This document shows positions 1 through 8,712 of a stretch of DNA of 64,000 bases, one piece after another (position 1 is the first letter of the stretch; every line of letters begins with the position of its first letter). The stretch is from contig JANYEY010000112.1 in assembly GCA_025359685.1 (NCBI GenBank), positions 1 through 64,000 of the forward strand, given 5' to 3'. The stretch is from Sphingomonadaceae bacterium. Its GTDB lineage: Bacteria > Pseudomonadota > Alphaproteobacteria > Sphingomonadales > Sphingomonadaceae. The translations under genes and the position numbers were made by a program. The notes beneath the pieces are model-generated. The model saw only the letters and a program-made list of their open reading frames with translations. It ran no database searches and was not told the origin of the DNA.

Positions 1-138
1 CGAAAACGTCTTCGCCAGGATCAAAGACTGGCGCCGCGTCGCGACCCGCTACGACCGCTGCGCCCATACCTTCATGTCCGCCATCTCAATCGCAGCAACC
101 TGCTGCTACTGGTTATGATCAATGAGTCCTGACCCTAG
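1..138 (+). mobile_element. IS5-family insertion sequence, right end (partial)
   Basis: The window opens inside an IS5-family element. Bases 2-118 encode the end of its transposase, and a terminal-repeat-like segment (GAGTCCTGACCCTAG) follows at about 124-138. Directly after it an unrelated open frame for a TonB-dependent receptor begins mid-gene. The exact end and target duplication cannot be fixed because the left end lies outside the window. Confidence 0.75.
2..118 (+). CDS. IS5-family transposase, C-terminal 38 residues (5' truncated by window edge)
   Basis: Only the last 38 codons are present, ending in TGA at 116-118. The translation contains ENVFARIKDWRR followed by TRYDRCAHTF, the C-terminal signature of IS5-family DDE transposases; the Glu in ENVF is normally the third catalytic acid of that family. 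The protein would cut and join the element's ends during transposition. The frame is open to the window edge, so the start and the first two catalytic acids lie outside. The element end and a broken receptor gene follow directly, which fits an insertion event. Family assignment is from motif recognition. Confidence 0.8.
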   Translation, partial: ENVFARIKDWRRVATRYDRCAHTFMSAISIAATCCYWL

Positions 139-140
139 GG

Positions 141-575
141 AAGATTGGCAAGCTCAAGCTGTCGGCCAACGCCTATCACCTGCTCCGTTTCGAATCGTCG
201 TCCTCGGGCAATTTCTCGCTCGATGGTCTGCGGTCGGATGGCACGTTCGCGCGTCCGAAGTGGGAAATCCAGGGTAATGCCAGGTTTGAGCATGGTCCGT
301 TCTACGTGTCGGGTACCTGGAATCACCGGGCACCGACCTACATCTTCTCCAGTGGTGCCATCGCCGGACCGGAAGTCGTCAATATCAACCGTTACCCTGC
401 GATCGACCTGTTCGACGCTGCGGTTGGTGTGGACGTGACCGACGATTTCCGCATCCAGCTGTCGGCAACCAACTTGACCGACGTCAACACCGGCGGGAAC
501 CTGGGTTACCTGTTCCAGGACTATGTCGATCAGATCGGCCGGCGCTACCAGGTTACTGTGATCGCCAAGTTCTGA
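141..575 (+). pseudogene. TonB-dependent receptor, C-terminal barrel remnant cut by the IS
   Basis: The frame reads from the IS junction (in-frame stop at 123-125 within the IS end) to TGA at 573-575, about 144 codons. It has the alternating pattern of outer-membrane strands, a late segment ATNLTDVNTGGN typical of TonB receptor barrels, and a final strand ending in phenylalanine (VTVIAKF), the usual outer-membrane sorting signal. No plug domain, TonB box or signal peptide remains, so this is a disrupted gene rather than a short protein. The 5' part should lie beyond the IS, outside the window. Substrate cannot be inferred. It is a different gene from the receptor at the right edge. Confidence 0.75.
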
Positions 576-597
576 GCCGCGACAACCGTCCGAGATC

Positions 598-629
598 GGG
601 GGTCGGAACGCAGGTTCCGGCCCCTTTTT
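598..629 (+). terminator. Rho-independent terminator of the disrupted receptor gene
   Basis: GGGGTCGGAAC pairs with GTTCCGGCCCC (one mismatch-type offset) around a short loop and is followed by TTTTT. It lies 23 bases after the receptor stop codon. Confidence 0.8.
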
Positions 630-652
630 CGTTTCCCTAAGCAGACAGGCCT

Positions 653-3232
653 TTAATCAACCGACATCGTCAGCGCGCCGTCGCCCTCGTCGATCTGGAC
701 CGTGCTGCCATCGGGAATTTCGCCGCCGAGCAGTTTTTCGGCGAGCGGATCTTGCAGGTAGCGCTGCACCGCGCGCTTCAGGGGCCGCGCGCCATAGACC
801 GGATCGTAACCGACCCGGCCGAGCCAGCGCTTGGCCGCATCGGTCAGCACGATTTCGATCTTGCGGTCCTTGAGGAGCTTTTGCACCCGCCCGACCTGGA
901 TCTCGACGATCGGGGCCATGTGGTCGTGGCCCAACCGGTGGAACAAAATTATCTCATCAAGCCGGTTGAGGAATTCCGGGCGGAAATGCCCGCGCACGAC
1001 TTCCATCACCTGCGGCTCGACCACTTCGACGTCCTGCCCTTCCTCAAGACTGGCGAGGTACTGGCTGCCCAGGTTGCTGGTCAGGATGATCAGCGTGTTG
1101 GTGAAATCGACCTGGCGCCCTTGTCCGTCGGTCAGTCGCCCGTCATCGAGCACCTGCAGCAGCACGTTGAACACGTCGGGGTGCGCCTTCTCGACCTCGT
1201 CGAACAGCACCACCTGATAGGGCCGGCGCCGCACCGCCTCGGTCAGCACCCCGCCCTCGTCATAACCGACATAGCCCGGAGGCGCGCCGATCAGGCGGCT
1301 GACCGCGTGCTTTTCCATGAATTCGGACATGTCGATGCGGACCATCGCGCTGTCATCATCGAATAAGAACCCGGCGAGCGCCTTGGTCAGTTCGGTCTTG
1401 CCGACGCCCGTGGGCCCGAGGAACAAAAACGAGCCCAAGGGCCGGTTGGGGTCCTGCAGCCCGGCGCGCGCGCGGCGTACTGCCTTTGACACCGCGATTA
1501 CCGCGTCTTGCTGGCCGATTACCCGCTGGCCGATGATCTCTTCCATCTTGAGCAGCTTCTCGCGCTCGCCTTCCATCATCCGGTCGACCGGGATGCCGGT
1601 CCACTTGCTGACCACCGCGGCGATATCGTCGGCGGTGACTTCCTCGCGCAGCAGGGCGTTGTCCGAAGCACCCGCCGCCTCAGCGAGCTGCTTTTCGAGC
1701 GCGGGGATGGTGCCGTAGGACAGCTCGCCCGCCTTGCCCAAGTCGCCCGCGCGTTGGGCCTGTTCGAGCTCGATCCGCGCCGCGTCGAGCGCTTCCTTGA
1801 TTTTGCTTTCGGCGGCGATCTTGTCGCGCTCGCCCTGCCACCGCGTGGTCAATTCGGCCGATTGCTGTTCAAGGTTGGCCAATTCGCTGCGCAGCGTCGC
1901 CAGGCGGTCCTTGCTCGCCTGGTCGCTCTCCTTGGCCAGCGCCATTTCCTCGATCTTGAGCTGGATGATCCGCCGGTCGAGCACCTCGATTTCCTCGGGC
2001 TTGCTCTCCACTTCCATCCGTATCCGGCTGGCGGCCTCGTCCATCAGATCGATCGCCTTGTCGGGCAGGAAACGGTCGGCGATGTAGCGATGGCTGAGCG
2101 TGGCGGCGGCGACAATCGCATTGTCCGCGATCCGCACCCCGTGGTGCAGCTCGTACTTTTCTTTCAGCCCGCGCAGGATCGAGATCGTATCCTCGACCGT
2201 CGGCTCGCCAACGAACACCGGCTGGAAGCGGCGTTGCAGCGCCGGGTCCTTCTCGATGTACTTCTGGTACTCGTCGAGCGTGGTCGCGCCGATGCAATGC
2301 AGTTCGCCGCGCGCCAGGGCGGGCTTTAGCAAGTTCGAAGCATCCATCGAGCCTTCCGACGCGCCCGCACCGATCAGCGTGTGCATCTCGTCGATGAACA
2401 GGATGATCTCGCCCTCGGCGCCCTTGACCTCATCAAGAACGGCCTTGAGCCGCTCCTCGAACTCGCCGCGATACTTGGCGCCCGCGATCAAACTGCCCAT
2501 GTCGAGCGACATCAGCCGGCGATCCTTGAGGCTGTCGGGCACGTCGCCATTGGCGATGCGCAGCGCGAGGCCCTCGGCGATCGCGGTCTTGCCCACCCCG
2601 GGCTCGCCGATCAGCGCCGGGTTGTTCTTAGTCCGCCGCGCCAGGATCTGGATCGTGCGGCGAATTTCCTCGTCGCGGCCGATGACCGGATCGAGCTTGC
2701 CGTCACGCGCCGCCTGGGTGAGGTCGCGGGCGTATTTCTTCATCGCTTCATAGGCGTTCTCGGCACCGGCGCTGTCGGCGGCGCGACCACCGGTTACTTC
2801 CTGGATCGCCGCTTCCAATGCCTTGGCATCGACCCCGGCAGCCTTCAGCGCCTGCCCGGCTGGATTGGTGGTGCCGAGCGCCAGTGCCTGGAGCATCCGC
2901 TGGACCGACACGAAGCTATCGCCCGCCTTGGCCGACAATTGCTCGGCACTGTCGAGCAGCCGCACCGCGTCGTTCTCGAAGCCGGGCGCAGCCTGCGCGC
3001 CGCTGCCTGACACACCGGGGATCTTGGCCAGCGCCTGGTCCACCTTGGCCTGCGCGATTTGGGTGTTCCCGCCCGCGCGCGCGATCAAACCTGCGGCCAT
3101 GCCCTCGCTGTCCTCAAGCAGCGCTTTGAGGATGTGTTCAGGGGTAATCCGCTGGTGGTTCATGCGGATCGCCACGGTCTGCGCGCTCTGCAGGAATCCC
3201 TTGGCGCGGTCGGTGAATTTCTCGAGGTTCAT
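653..3232 (-). CDS. clpB: ATP-dependent disaggregase ClpB (Hsp104 family)
   Basis: This cytoplasmic AAA+ chaperone works with DnaK to pull proteins out of aggregates after heat stress. The 859-residue length is normal for the family. In order it shows an N-terminal Clp repeat domain (about 1-150), a first nucleotide-binding domain with Walker A GEPGVGKT at about 209-216, a middle coiled coil rich in Glu, Gln and Lys (about 410-525) that separates ClpB from ClpA, and a second ATPase domain with GPTGVGKT and the GAPPGYVGY pore loop. The ATG is preceded by AGGAGG. A possible RpoH-type promoter lies just upstream, and rpoH itself is at 56.5 kb. The gene stands alone and converges on the receptor remnant. 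Confidence 0.97.
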   Translation of the reverse strand: MNLEKFTDRAKGFLQSAQTVAIRMNHQRITPEHILKALLEDSEGMAAGLIARAGGNTQIAQAKVDQALAKIPGVSGSGAQAAPGFENDAVRLLDSAEQLSAKAGDSFVSVQRMLQALALGTTNPAGQALKAAGVDAKALEAAIQEVTGGRAADSAGAENAYEAMKKYARDLTQAARDGKLDPVIGRDEEIRRTIQILARRTKNNPALIGEPGVGKTAIAEGLALRIANGDVPDSLKDRRLMSLDMGSLIAGAKYRGEFEERLKAVLDEVKGAEGEIILFIDEMHTLIGAGASEGSMDASNLLKPALARGELHCIGATTLDEYQKYIEKDPALQRRFQPVFVGEPTVEDTISILRGLKEKYELHHGVRIADNAIVAAATLSHRYIADRFLPDKAIDLMDEAASRIRMEVESKPEEIEVLDRRIIQLKIEEMALAKESDQASKDRLATLRSELANLEQQSAELTTRWQGERDKIAAESKIKEALDAARIELEQAQRAGDLGKAGELSYGTIPALEKQLAEAAGASDNALLREEVTADDIAAVVSKWTGIPVDRMMEGEREKLLKMEEIIGQRVIGQQDAVIAVSKAVRRARAGLQDPNRPLGSFLFLGPTGVGKTELTKALAGFLFDDDSAMVRIDMSEFMEKHAVSRLIGAPPGYVGYDEGGVLTEAVRRRPYQVVLFDEVEKAHPDVFNVLLQVLDDGRLTDGQGRQVDFTNTLIILTSNLGSQYLASLEEGQDVEVVEPQVMEVVRGHFRPEFLNRLDEIILFHRLGHDHMAPIVEIQVGRVQKLLKDRKIEIVLTDAAKRWLGRVGYDPVYGARPLKRAVQRYLQDPLAEKLLGGEIPDGSTVQIDEGDGALTMSVD

Positions 3233-3256
3233 GGGTGTATCAGCCTCCTGTCACAC

Positions 3257-3288
3257 CGAAGATAGTGTTGCGCTTTAGCCACACAAGG
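3257..3288 (-). promoter_or_regulatory. possible RpoH-type (heat-shock) promoter of clpB
   Basis: On the minus strand CTTG is followed after 18 bases by CTATCT, close to the alphaproteobacterial RpoH pattern (CTTG, 17-18 bases, CYTAT). It ends about 28 bases upstream of the clpB ATG. The match is by eye, the -10 half is only partial, and no start site is known. Confidence 0.4.
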
Positions 3289-3480
3289 GCATCAGTCAAA
3301 TTCCCTCCGAAGCCTTGGCAAACAGGGGCAGTTAACTGGTTGTCCACGCCCCTCAATTCCCATCCCTAAACGGTGCATAAGTTGCGCCAAGTGGAAAAAA
3401 TACAGGTTGCGCAAAGCAATAATTAGCGCAGTCTCCTTTCCATCGGCGGGGCTTAGCCCACCGATCCGGGACGTACGTCT

Positions 3481-4695
3481 ATGAACTTTGGAAAGCTGGG
3501 CTTGATAGCCCTGGCTGCGGCGAGTGCCGTGGTCGGTATCGGAACTGCACAGGCGCAATCGCAGATCGCGATCGAGCGTAGCGGCAACACGTTCCACCAG
3601 GCGGTTTGCGCGCGCAACAATGCGCCGGGTGAAGCACGCTGCCATGCGCATGTGGTGACCGACTCGCGCGGCAACCCGATGGCTGGCAAGCCGGTTGAAG
3701 CCGCACCATTCGTTACCCCGTCGGGCTTTGGCCCGGCCGATCTGCAAAGCGCCTATTACGGCGGCGTTGCTCCGGGCGGATCGACCAAGACGATCGTGAT
3801 CGTCGATGCCTATGGCTATGGCAACGCCGAGGCCGACCTTGGGGTCTACCGCGCACAGTACGGCCTGCCCGCCTGCACCACCGCCAACGGCTGCTTCAAG
3901 AAGCTCGATCAGCGCGGCGGCACCGCCTATCCGCGCAACAACACCGGCTGGGCCCAGGAGCAGGCGCTTGACCTCGATATGGCCAGCGCGATGTGCCCCT
4001 CTTGCAAGATCGTGCTGATCCAGTCGGATTCGGCAACGCTCGCCAACCTCGCCGCAGCGGTGAACACCGGCGCGGCCCTGCCTGGTGTCGTGGCGATCTC
4101 GAACAGCTACGGCGGCGGTGAAACCGGCTCGGCGAGCTATGTCAGCGCGTACAACCACCCCGGCATCGCCGTCACGGTAAGCACCGGTGACAGCGGCTAT
4201 GGCGCTCAGTTCCCGGCTACGGCTCCGGGCGCAATCGCGGTTGGCGGCACCAACCTGAAACGTGCCGCCAACGCTCGTACCTGGGCTGAAACGGCCTGGA
4301 CCAGCGGCGGCAGCGGCTGCAGCGCGGTCCATGCCAAGCCCAGCTGGCAGGTCGACGCGCTCTGCACCAATCGCATGGAAGCTGACATTTCGGCAGTGGG
4401 CGACCCGGCAACCGGCGTGGCGGTCTATGGCCCGACCGGTCAGGGCAACAAAGCTGGCTGGCTGGTGTTCGGCGGGACCAGTGTCTCGGCACCGATCATT
4501 GGCGGGATGTACGGTGCCAAGGGCACCGGCGCCCCCAATGCGTCATCGAGCATCTATGGCGCAAACGCTGCCAGCTTCAACGACGTGACAACGGGCACCA
4601 ACGGCACCTGCGGCGGGACTTATTTCTGCAACGCTGGTGGAGGTTATGACGGCCCGACCGGCCGCGGTACGCCAATCGGCACCGCCGGCCTCTAA
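3481..4695 (+). CDS. secreted sedolisin-type (S53) serine-carboxyl protease
   Basis: This is a predicted exported peptidase of 404 residues. Residues 1-25 form a signal peptide ending in TAQAQ. The sedolisin catalytic set is visible: Glu160 and Asp164 (EQALDLDM), the oxyanion Asp237 (STGDSGYG) and nucleophile Ser334 (GGTSVSAP). Sedolisins cleave proteins at acid pH and fold like subtilisin with a Glu-Asp-Ser triad. Cys pairs (CTTANGC, MCPSC, CGGTYFC) suggest disulphides outside the cytoplasm. The long N-terminal propeptide of classical sedolisins is absent; only about 50 residues lie between signal peptide and core. The start is the ATG in front of the signal peptide. A secretin gene follows in the same direction after a strong hairpin. 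Confidence 0.88.
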   Translation: MNFGKLGLIALAAASAVVGIGTAQAQSQIAIERSGNTFHQAVCARNNAPGEARCHAHVVTDSRGNPMAGKPVEAAPFVTPSGFGPADLQSAYYGGVAPGGSTKTIVIVDAYGYGNAEADLGVYRAQYGLPACTTANGCFKKLDQRGGTAYPRNNTGWAQEQALDLDMASAMCPSCKIVLIQSDSATLANLAAAVNTGAALPGVVAISNSYGGGETGSASYVSAYNHPGIAVTVSTGDSGYGAQFPATAPGAIAVGGTNLKRAANARTWAETAWTSGGSGCSAVHAKPSWQVDALCTNRMEADISAVGDPATGVAVYGPTGQGNKAGWLVFGGTSVSAPIIGGMYGAKGTGAPNASSSIYGANAASFNDVTTGTNGTCGGTYFCNAGGGYDGPTGRGTPIGTAGL

Positions 4696-4711
4696 GCCAG
4701 ACTGACAACTC

Positions 4712-4744
4712 GCGCCGCGCCCGGAATTGATCCGGGTGCGGCGC
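4712..4744 (+). terminator. strong hairpin after the S53 protease gene
   Basis: A stem of about 14 base pairs (GCGCCGCGCCCGGA against TCCGGGTGCGGCGC, one G-T pair) closes a five-base loop. There is no real U-tract, so it may be a weak or Rho-assisted terminator or an RNA-stabilising hairpin. Confidence 0.45.
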
Positions 4745-4793
4745 TCTGTTGGCGCTTGCCCGCGGCTGTCTGTCACCCTATCCGAATCGATCA

Positions 4794-6398
4794 ATGAACC
4801 GATTGTTCCGTCTTGCCGCGCTGATCCTCGCGCTGCTCGCCACCCAGGCGGTGGCGCCAGTCGCCGCGTCCGCGCAGCAGGCCCGCCCCCGTCCAGCTCC
4901 GGCATCGCTGACCGAAATCCTGCTGGTCAGCGAGAGCGCGAATGAAACCAAGTTCCGACTCGCCTTCAGCCCCAGGGCGAACACCTTCGCCGCAGTCGGC
5001 ACCGATCCTGCAGCGCCCTCGCTGGGACTGGCGCTGACCAGCCGCGGGAATGGTGCGATCAGCCCGCCCGGGCTTTCCGGTCTGGTTCGGCAGATCACTT
5101 TCGAGCAGGTCGAAAGCATCCTCATCATCCATTTCGGCACTGCGGTGCCAGCCACCGTCAAGGCTGTAGCGGTCAGCGAGACCACGATCGAGGTCACCGT
5201 TTCTAACGGTGTGAAAGCCGTCCGCAAAAGTGAAGACCAGCTCCAAAGCGGCCCCTTGCAGCAGGCCAGCGAGCCTATCCCCGGCGAAGACGGTTACGAA
5301 CTGGTCATGCTCAAATATGCCGACGTGTCGGAAATCGTCGGGCTGTTGACCGACGGCTTGACGGTCAAATCGAATGACACCTTCATCCCGCGCGAGCCGG
5401 CCTTCGGTTCGAACAGCCTGACCGGCGCATCCTACAACCCGGGCCCGACTAACCAGTACAACGGCAACGACGGCCAGCCGCTCGGCCAGTCGGTCGACAG
5501 CCGGATCGGGATCGACCGCCGCCTCAATGCGATCTGGATCAAGGGCACGCCCGATCAGATCGCCCGCACCAAACGGCAGATCGCACTGATCGACCAGCCG
5601 GTCGATAGCGTGATCCTGGAAACCGAGATCGTCGAACTGACCGAAAGCGGGTCCAAGGCGGTCGGGATCGACTTCACCAATGCCAACGGCCAGATTGCGG
5701 TGGCGACGCTGCAGACCGGACAATACATCCCCTTTGGCCTGCCCCCAAGCAACGGCGGACATCTCTCGACGGGCGGCCGTGAAGCCGGCGGTTTCTTGAA
5801 CAGCGTCTCGCTGCAAGCCGCGCTCTATGCCCAGGTGGCGAAAGGCGAAGGCAAGATCGTTTCCAAGCCGCGGATCGCCGCGCAAAGCGGATCGACCGCC
5901 AAGATCATAACCGGCGATGCGCTGCCGATCCTGACCGCGATCACCCTGTCGGGGGTCAATGGCGTGTCGCAGCAGGTTCAATACGTCAACGTCGGCGTAA
6001 CCCTGCAGATCGCCCCGCGGATCAGTTCCGACGGGTTCGTTACCAGCCACGTATTCTGTGTCGTCTCCAGCGTATCCGGCTTCAGCCAGGGCTACCCCAC
6101 GATCAGCCAGCGCGAGGCTGAAACCTCGGCCACGGTGGGTGATGGGGATTCGTTCGTGATCGGCGGGTTGACGCAGGATTCGGAGATCAAATCACAGTCG
6201 AAAGTGCCGCTGCTGGGCGATATCCCGCTGATCGGCCAAGCCTTCCGGAGCGACCGCAAAACCAAATCGCGAACCGAACTGTATATCATCGTCACCCCGC
6301 ACATCGTGCGCCGTGTGCAGGCCGATGCCTCGCTGCCGTTGTCAGTCCCGGCCTCCGCTGCGCCGGTTGCCGAGTTACCCGCCAAGCCGCAGCCGTGA
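4794..6398 (+). CDS. orphan secretin-domain protein (type II/III secretion, PilQ/GspD superfamily)
   Basis: This is a predicted outer-membrane channel subunit of 534 residues. The ORF track start is a TTG 15 codons earlier; the ATG at 4794 was chosen because it begins a clean signal peptide (MNRLFRLAALILALLAT, cleavage near ASAQQ). Residues about 165-280 hold an N-domain with the ring-building pattern YADVSEIVGLLTDG. The C-terminal half is a secretin domain with VTLQIAPRI and a closing segment containing PLLGDIPLIGQAF. No gspE/F or pilus genes lie nearby, so the partner machinery, if any, is elsewhere. It follows the S53 protease gene by 98 bases. An exporter role for that protease is an untested guess. 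Confidence 0.85.
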   Translation: MNRLFRLAALILALLATQAVAPVAASAQQARPRPAPASLTEILLVSESANETKFRLAFSPRANTFAAVGTDPAAPSLGLALTSRGNGAISPPGLSGLVRQITFEQVESILIIHFGTAVPATVKAVAVSETTIEVTVSNGVKAVRKSEDQLQSGPLQQASEPIPGEDGYELVMLKYADVSEIVGLLTDGLTVKSNDTFIPREPAFGSNSLTGASYNPGPTNQYNGNDGQPLGQSVDSRIGIDRRLNAIWIKGTPDQIARTKRQIALIDQPVDSVILETEIVELTESGSKAVGIDFTNANGQIAVATLQTGQYIPFGLPPSNGGHLSTGGREAGGFLNSVSLQAALYAQVAKGEGKIVSKPRIAAQSGSTAKIITGDALPILTAITLSGVNGVSQQVQYVNVGVTLQIAPRISSDGFVTSHVFCVVSSVSGFSQGYPTISQREAETSATVGDGDSFVIGGLTQDSEIKSQSKVPLLGDIPLIGQAFRSDRKTKSRTELYIIVTPHIVRRVQADASLPLSVPASAAPVAELPAKPQP

Positions 6399-6458
6399 TC
6401 GCTTGCGCGCCGCCGCTGACGGTGCCTAAACTCGTGCCGACAGGGAGAGACGAGGCAT

Positions 6459-8663
6459 ATGGCTAAATTCTGGCGGCGGGCAGGCTGGACGCTGCTTGCA
6501 ACGATTCTGATAGCAGTCGTCGCGCTGGCGAGCTGGGAGCCGTTCTTCGCCGAGCAACCCGGCCCGCCGCCTCCGCAGCGCGCTTACGCTGCCCAGATCA
6601 GCCGCGACGAATTCGGCGTTCCGCATATCCATGGGCTTACCGATCCCGACGTTGCGTTCGGGGTCGCCTACGCTCACGCTGAAGACGACTTCTCGACGCT
6701 GCAAGACGTGGTCGCGATGACCCGTGGGCGTTATGGCGCGATCGCCGGGCAGGACGGCGCGGGGATCGATTTCGCTTACCATTTCGTCGGCGCACGCGCG
6801 ACAGCGCACCGCCACTATGGCGAGCTTCCGGCCGATGTCCGCAGCGTGCTCGATGCCTATGCCAGCGGGCTTAACCGCTACGCCGCGCTCCACTCTGGAG
6901 AGGTTAAGCTCGCCCGCCTCTTCCCGGTCAACGGCGAGGATATCGCCGCCGGGTTCGCGCTCCGCCAGCCGTTCTTCTTCGGGCTTGACCGGGTGCTCGG
7001 CCCGCTCGCTGAAGGCAAGCCGCAGTTGCCCGAACACGGGCCGAGCTTAACGGGCGCGGCGCCGACAAACATCGCGCAAGGCGGCGGTGACCAGATGGTC
7101 CCCGAACCCGCTATGCCGCTGCCCTTGCCGATGGGATCGGTGGCCGAAAGCTCAGGCTCCAACGCCTTCGCCATTACCCCGCAGCGCGGCGGTGACGGGG
7201 TGACCCGGCTCATTTCGAACAGCCACCAGCCTTACCGCGGCGGGGTCGCGTGGTATGAACTGGAAATCGACAGCGACAGCGGCTGGCACTTCGCCGGGGC
7301 GACCTTCCCCGGATCGCCCTACCCGTTCTTGGGTCACAACGAGAACCTGGGCTGGACCAACACGGTCAACCGGGCCGACCTGATCGACCTCTACAAGCTT
7401 GAGGTCGATGGCGATGCGAGCCACTACAAGCTCGACGGCAAGTGGGTGCCGCTCGAGCAGCAGCGCGTGTGGCTGCCGGTGCGGTTCGGCCCGCTGGTCC
7501 TGCCGATCCCGCGTACCGTGTGGCGCGCGGCGCAGGGTCCCGCGCTGGTTACTGCCAGCGGTGCCTATGCCGTGCGCTATGCCGGGATCGACAGCATTGA
7601 GAGCCTTGAGCAGTACTACCGCATCACCAAAGCGCAGGATTTTGCGTCGTGGCAAAAGGCGATGGCATTGCAGGGCGTGCCCGCAACCAACTTCATCTAC
7701 GCCGACAAGACCGGGAACATCGCTTACTGGTACAACGCCGCGATCCCCGACCGGAAGGCCGGGCCCGACTGGCGCCATGCCGTGAGCGGGAGTGATTCCA
7801 GCTTGATCTGGCAGGGGCCGATCCCGTTCGCGTCTTACCCGCACCTGATCAATCCAGCCTCGGGCTTTGTGTTCAATTCAAACAACACCCCGCTGGTCGC
7901 CGCTGGTCCGGGAAGCGAGCTCAACCCGGCGATGATACCGGCGATCTGGGGGGTGGAAACCGACATGACCAACCGCGCCCGCCGCGCGGTCAAGCTGCTC
8001 AGCGAGCCAGGCCCGATCAGCCGTGACCGGCTGATGGCCATCAAGTTCGACACTGGCTACGAGCGCAACGGCTATGTCGCCTGGATGCTCGACGGGATTG
8101 CCAAACTCGACCTGCGCGGGGAGCCTGATCTGGCCAAGGCGCAGGCTCTGCTGGGCACTTGGGATCTCAAGGCCGACGGCCAGGGCAAGGCCGATGCGCT
8201 GGCGGTGATGGTGCTCGAAGATGCCATGTCGGCAAGCTACGGCCTGAGACCGATGCCCGATCCCAAGGCTACCTTGGCCAAGGCGGCAGGACACCTCAAC
8301 AAATTCTTCGGCCGTATCGACCCGCCCTTGGGCGATGTGATCCGCATCCGCCAGGGCAAGATCGACCTGCCCGACGATGGCGGCGGAGACACCTTGCGCG
8401 CGGCCACCGCCTGGAACGTCGATCCCGACGGGCGCCTGTCGGTGAAGCATGGCGACAGCTTCGTGATGTGGATCGAATGGGGCAAGGACGGGGTGGTCCA
8501 CTCGCAGTCGATCCAGCCCTACGGTGCGGCGACGACCCGTCCCACCGATCCGCATTACGCCGATCAGGCCGCGCTGTTCGTAAAGCACCAGTTCAAACCA
8601 GTGTGGTTCACCCGCGCCGATGTGGCCGCACATGCGGTTCGTCGAGAAACGGTGTCGAATTGA
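6459..8663 (+). CDS. penicillin acylase / N-acyl-homoserine-lactone acylase family hydrolase
   Basis: This 734-residue periplasmic Ntn-hydrolase cleaves amide-linked acyl chains. It is translated as a precursor: an N-terminal membrane anchor or signal (residues about 8-30, rich in Leu, Ala and Ile), an alpha chain, then self-cleavage just before Ser234 in SSGSNAFAI, which becomes the N-terminal nucleophile of the beta chain. Later family motifs include ISNSHQPY and LGHNENLGWTNT. The overall pattern is closer to PvdQ/QuiP-type AHL acylases than to penicillin G acylase, so quorum-signal or siderophore processing is possible. Substrate cannot be read from sequence. A good RBS (GGGAGAG) precedes the ATG. 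It shares direction with flanking secreted proteins. Confidence 0.88.
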   Translation: MAKFWRRAGWTLLATILIAVVALASWEPFFAEQPGPPPPQRAYAAQISRDEFGVPHIHGLTDPDVAFGVAYAHAEDDFSTLQDVVAMTRGRYGAIAGQDGAGIDFAYHFVGARATAHRHYGELPADVRSVLDAYASGLNRYAALHSGEVKLARLFPVNGEDIAAGFALRQPFFFGLDRVLGPLAEGKPQLPEHGPSLTGAAPTNIAQGGGDQMVPEPAMPLPLPMGSVAESSGSNAFAITPQRGGDGVTRLISNSHQPYRGGVAWYELEIDSDSGWHFAGATFPGSPYPFLGHNENLGWTNTVNRADLIDLYKLEVDGDASHYKLDGKWVPLEQQRVWLPVRFGPLVLPIPRTVWRAAQGPALVTASGAYAVRYAGIDSIESLEQYYRITKAQDFASWQKAMALQGVPATNFIYADKTGNIAYWYNAAIPDRKAGPDWRHAVSGSDSSLIWQGPIPFASYPHLINPASGFVFNSNNTPLVAAGPGSELNPAMIPAIWGVETDMTNRARRAVKLLSEPGPISRDRLMAIKFDTGYERNGYVAWMLDGIAKLDLRGEPDLAKAQALLGTWDLKADGQGKADALAVMVLEDAMSASYGLRPMPDPKATLAKAAGHLNKFFGRIDPPLGDVIRIRQGKIDLPDDGGGDTLRAATAWNVDPDGRLSVKHGDSFVMWIEWGKDGVVHSQSIQPYGAATTRPTDPHYADQAALFVKHQFKPVWFTRADVAAHAVRRETVSN

Positions 8664-8712
8664 TCGCGCACGCCGGATAGCTTGCGGCAAATCAAACAGA
8701 GGGTAACCGATC

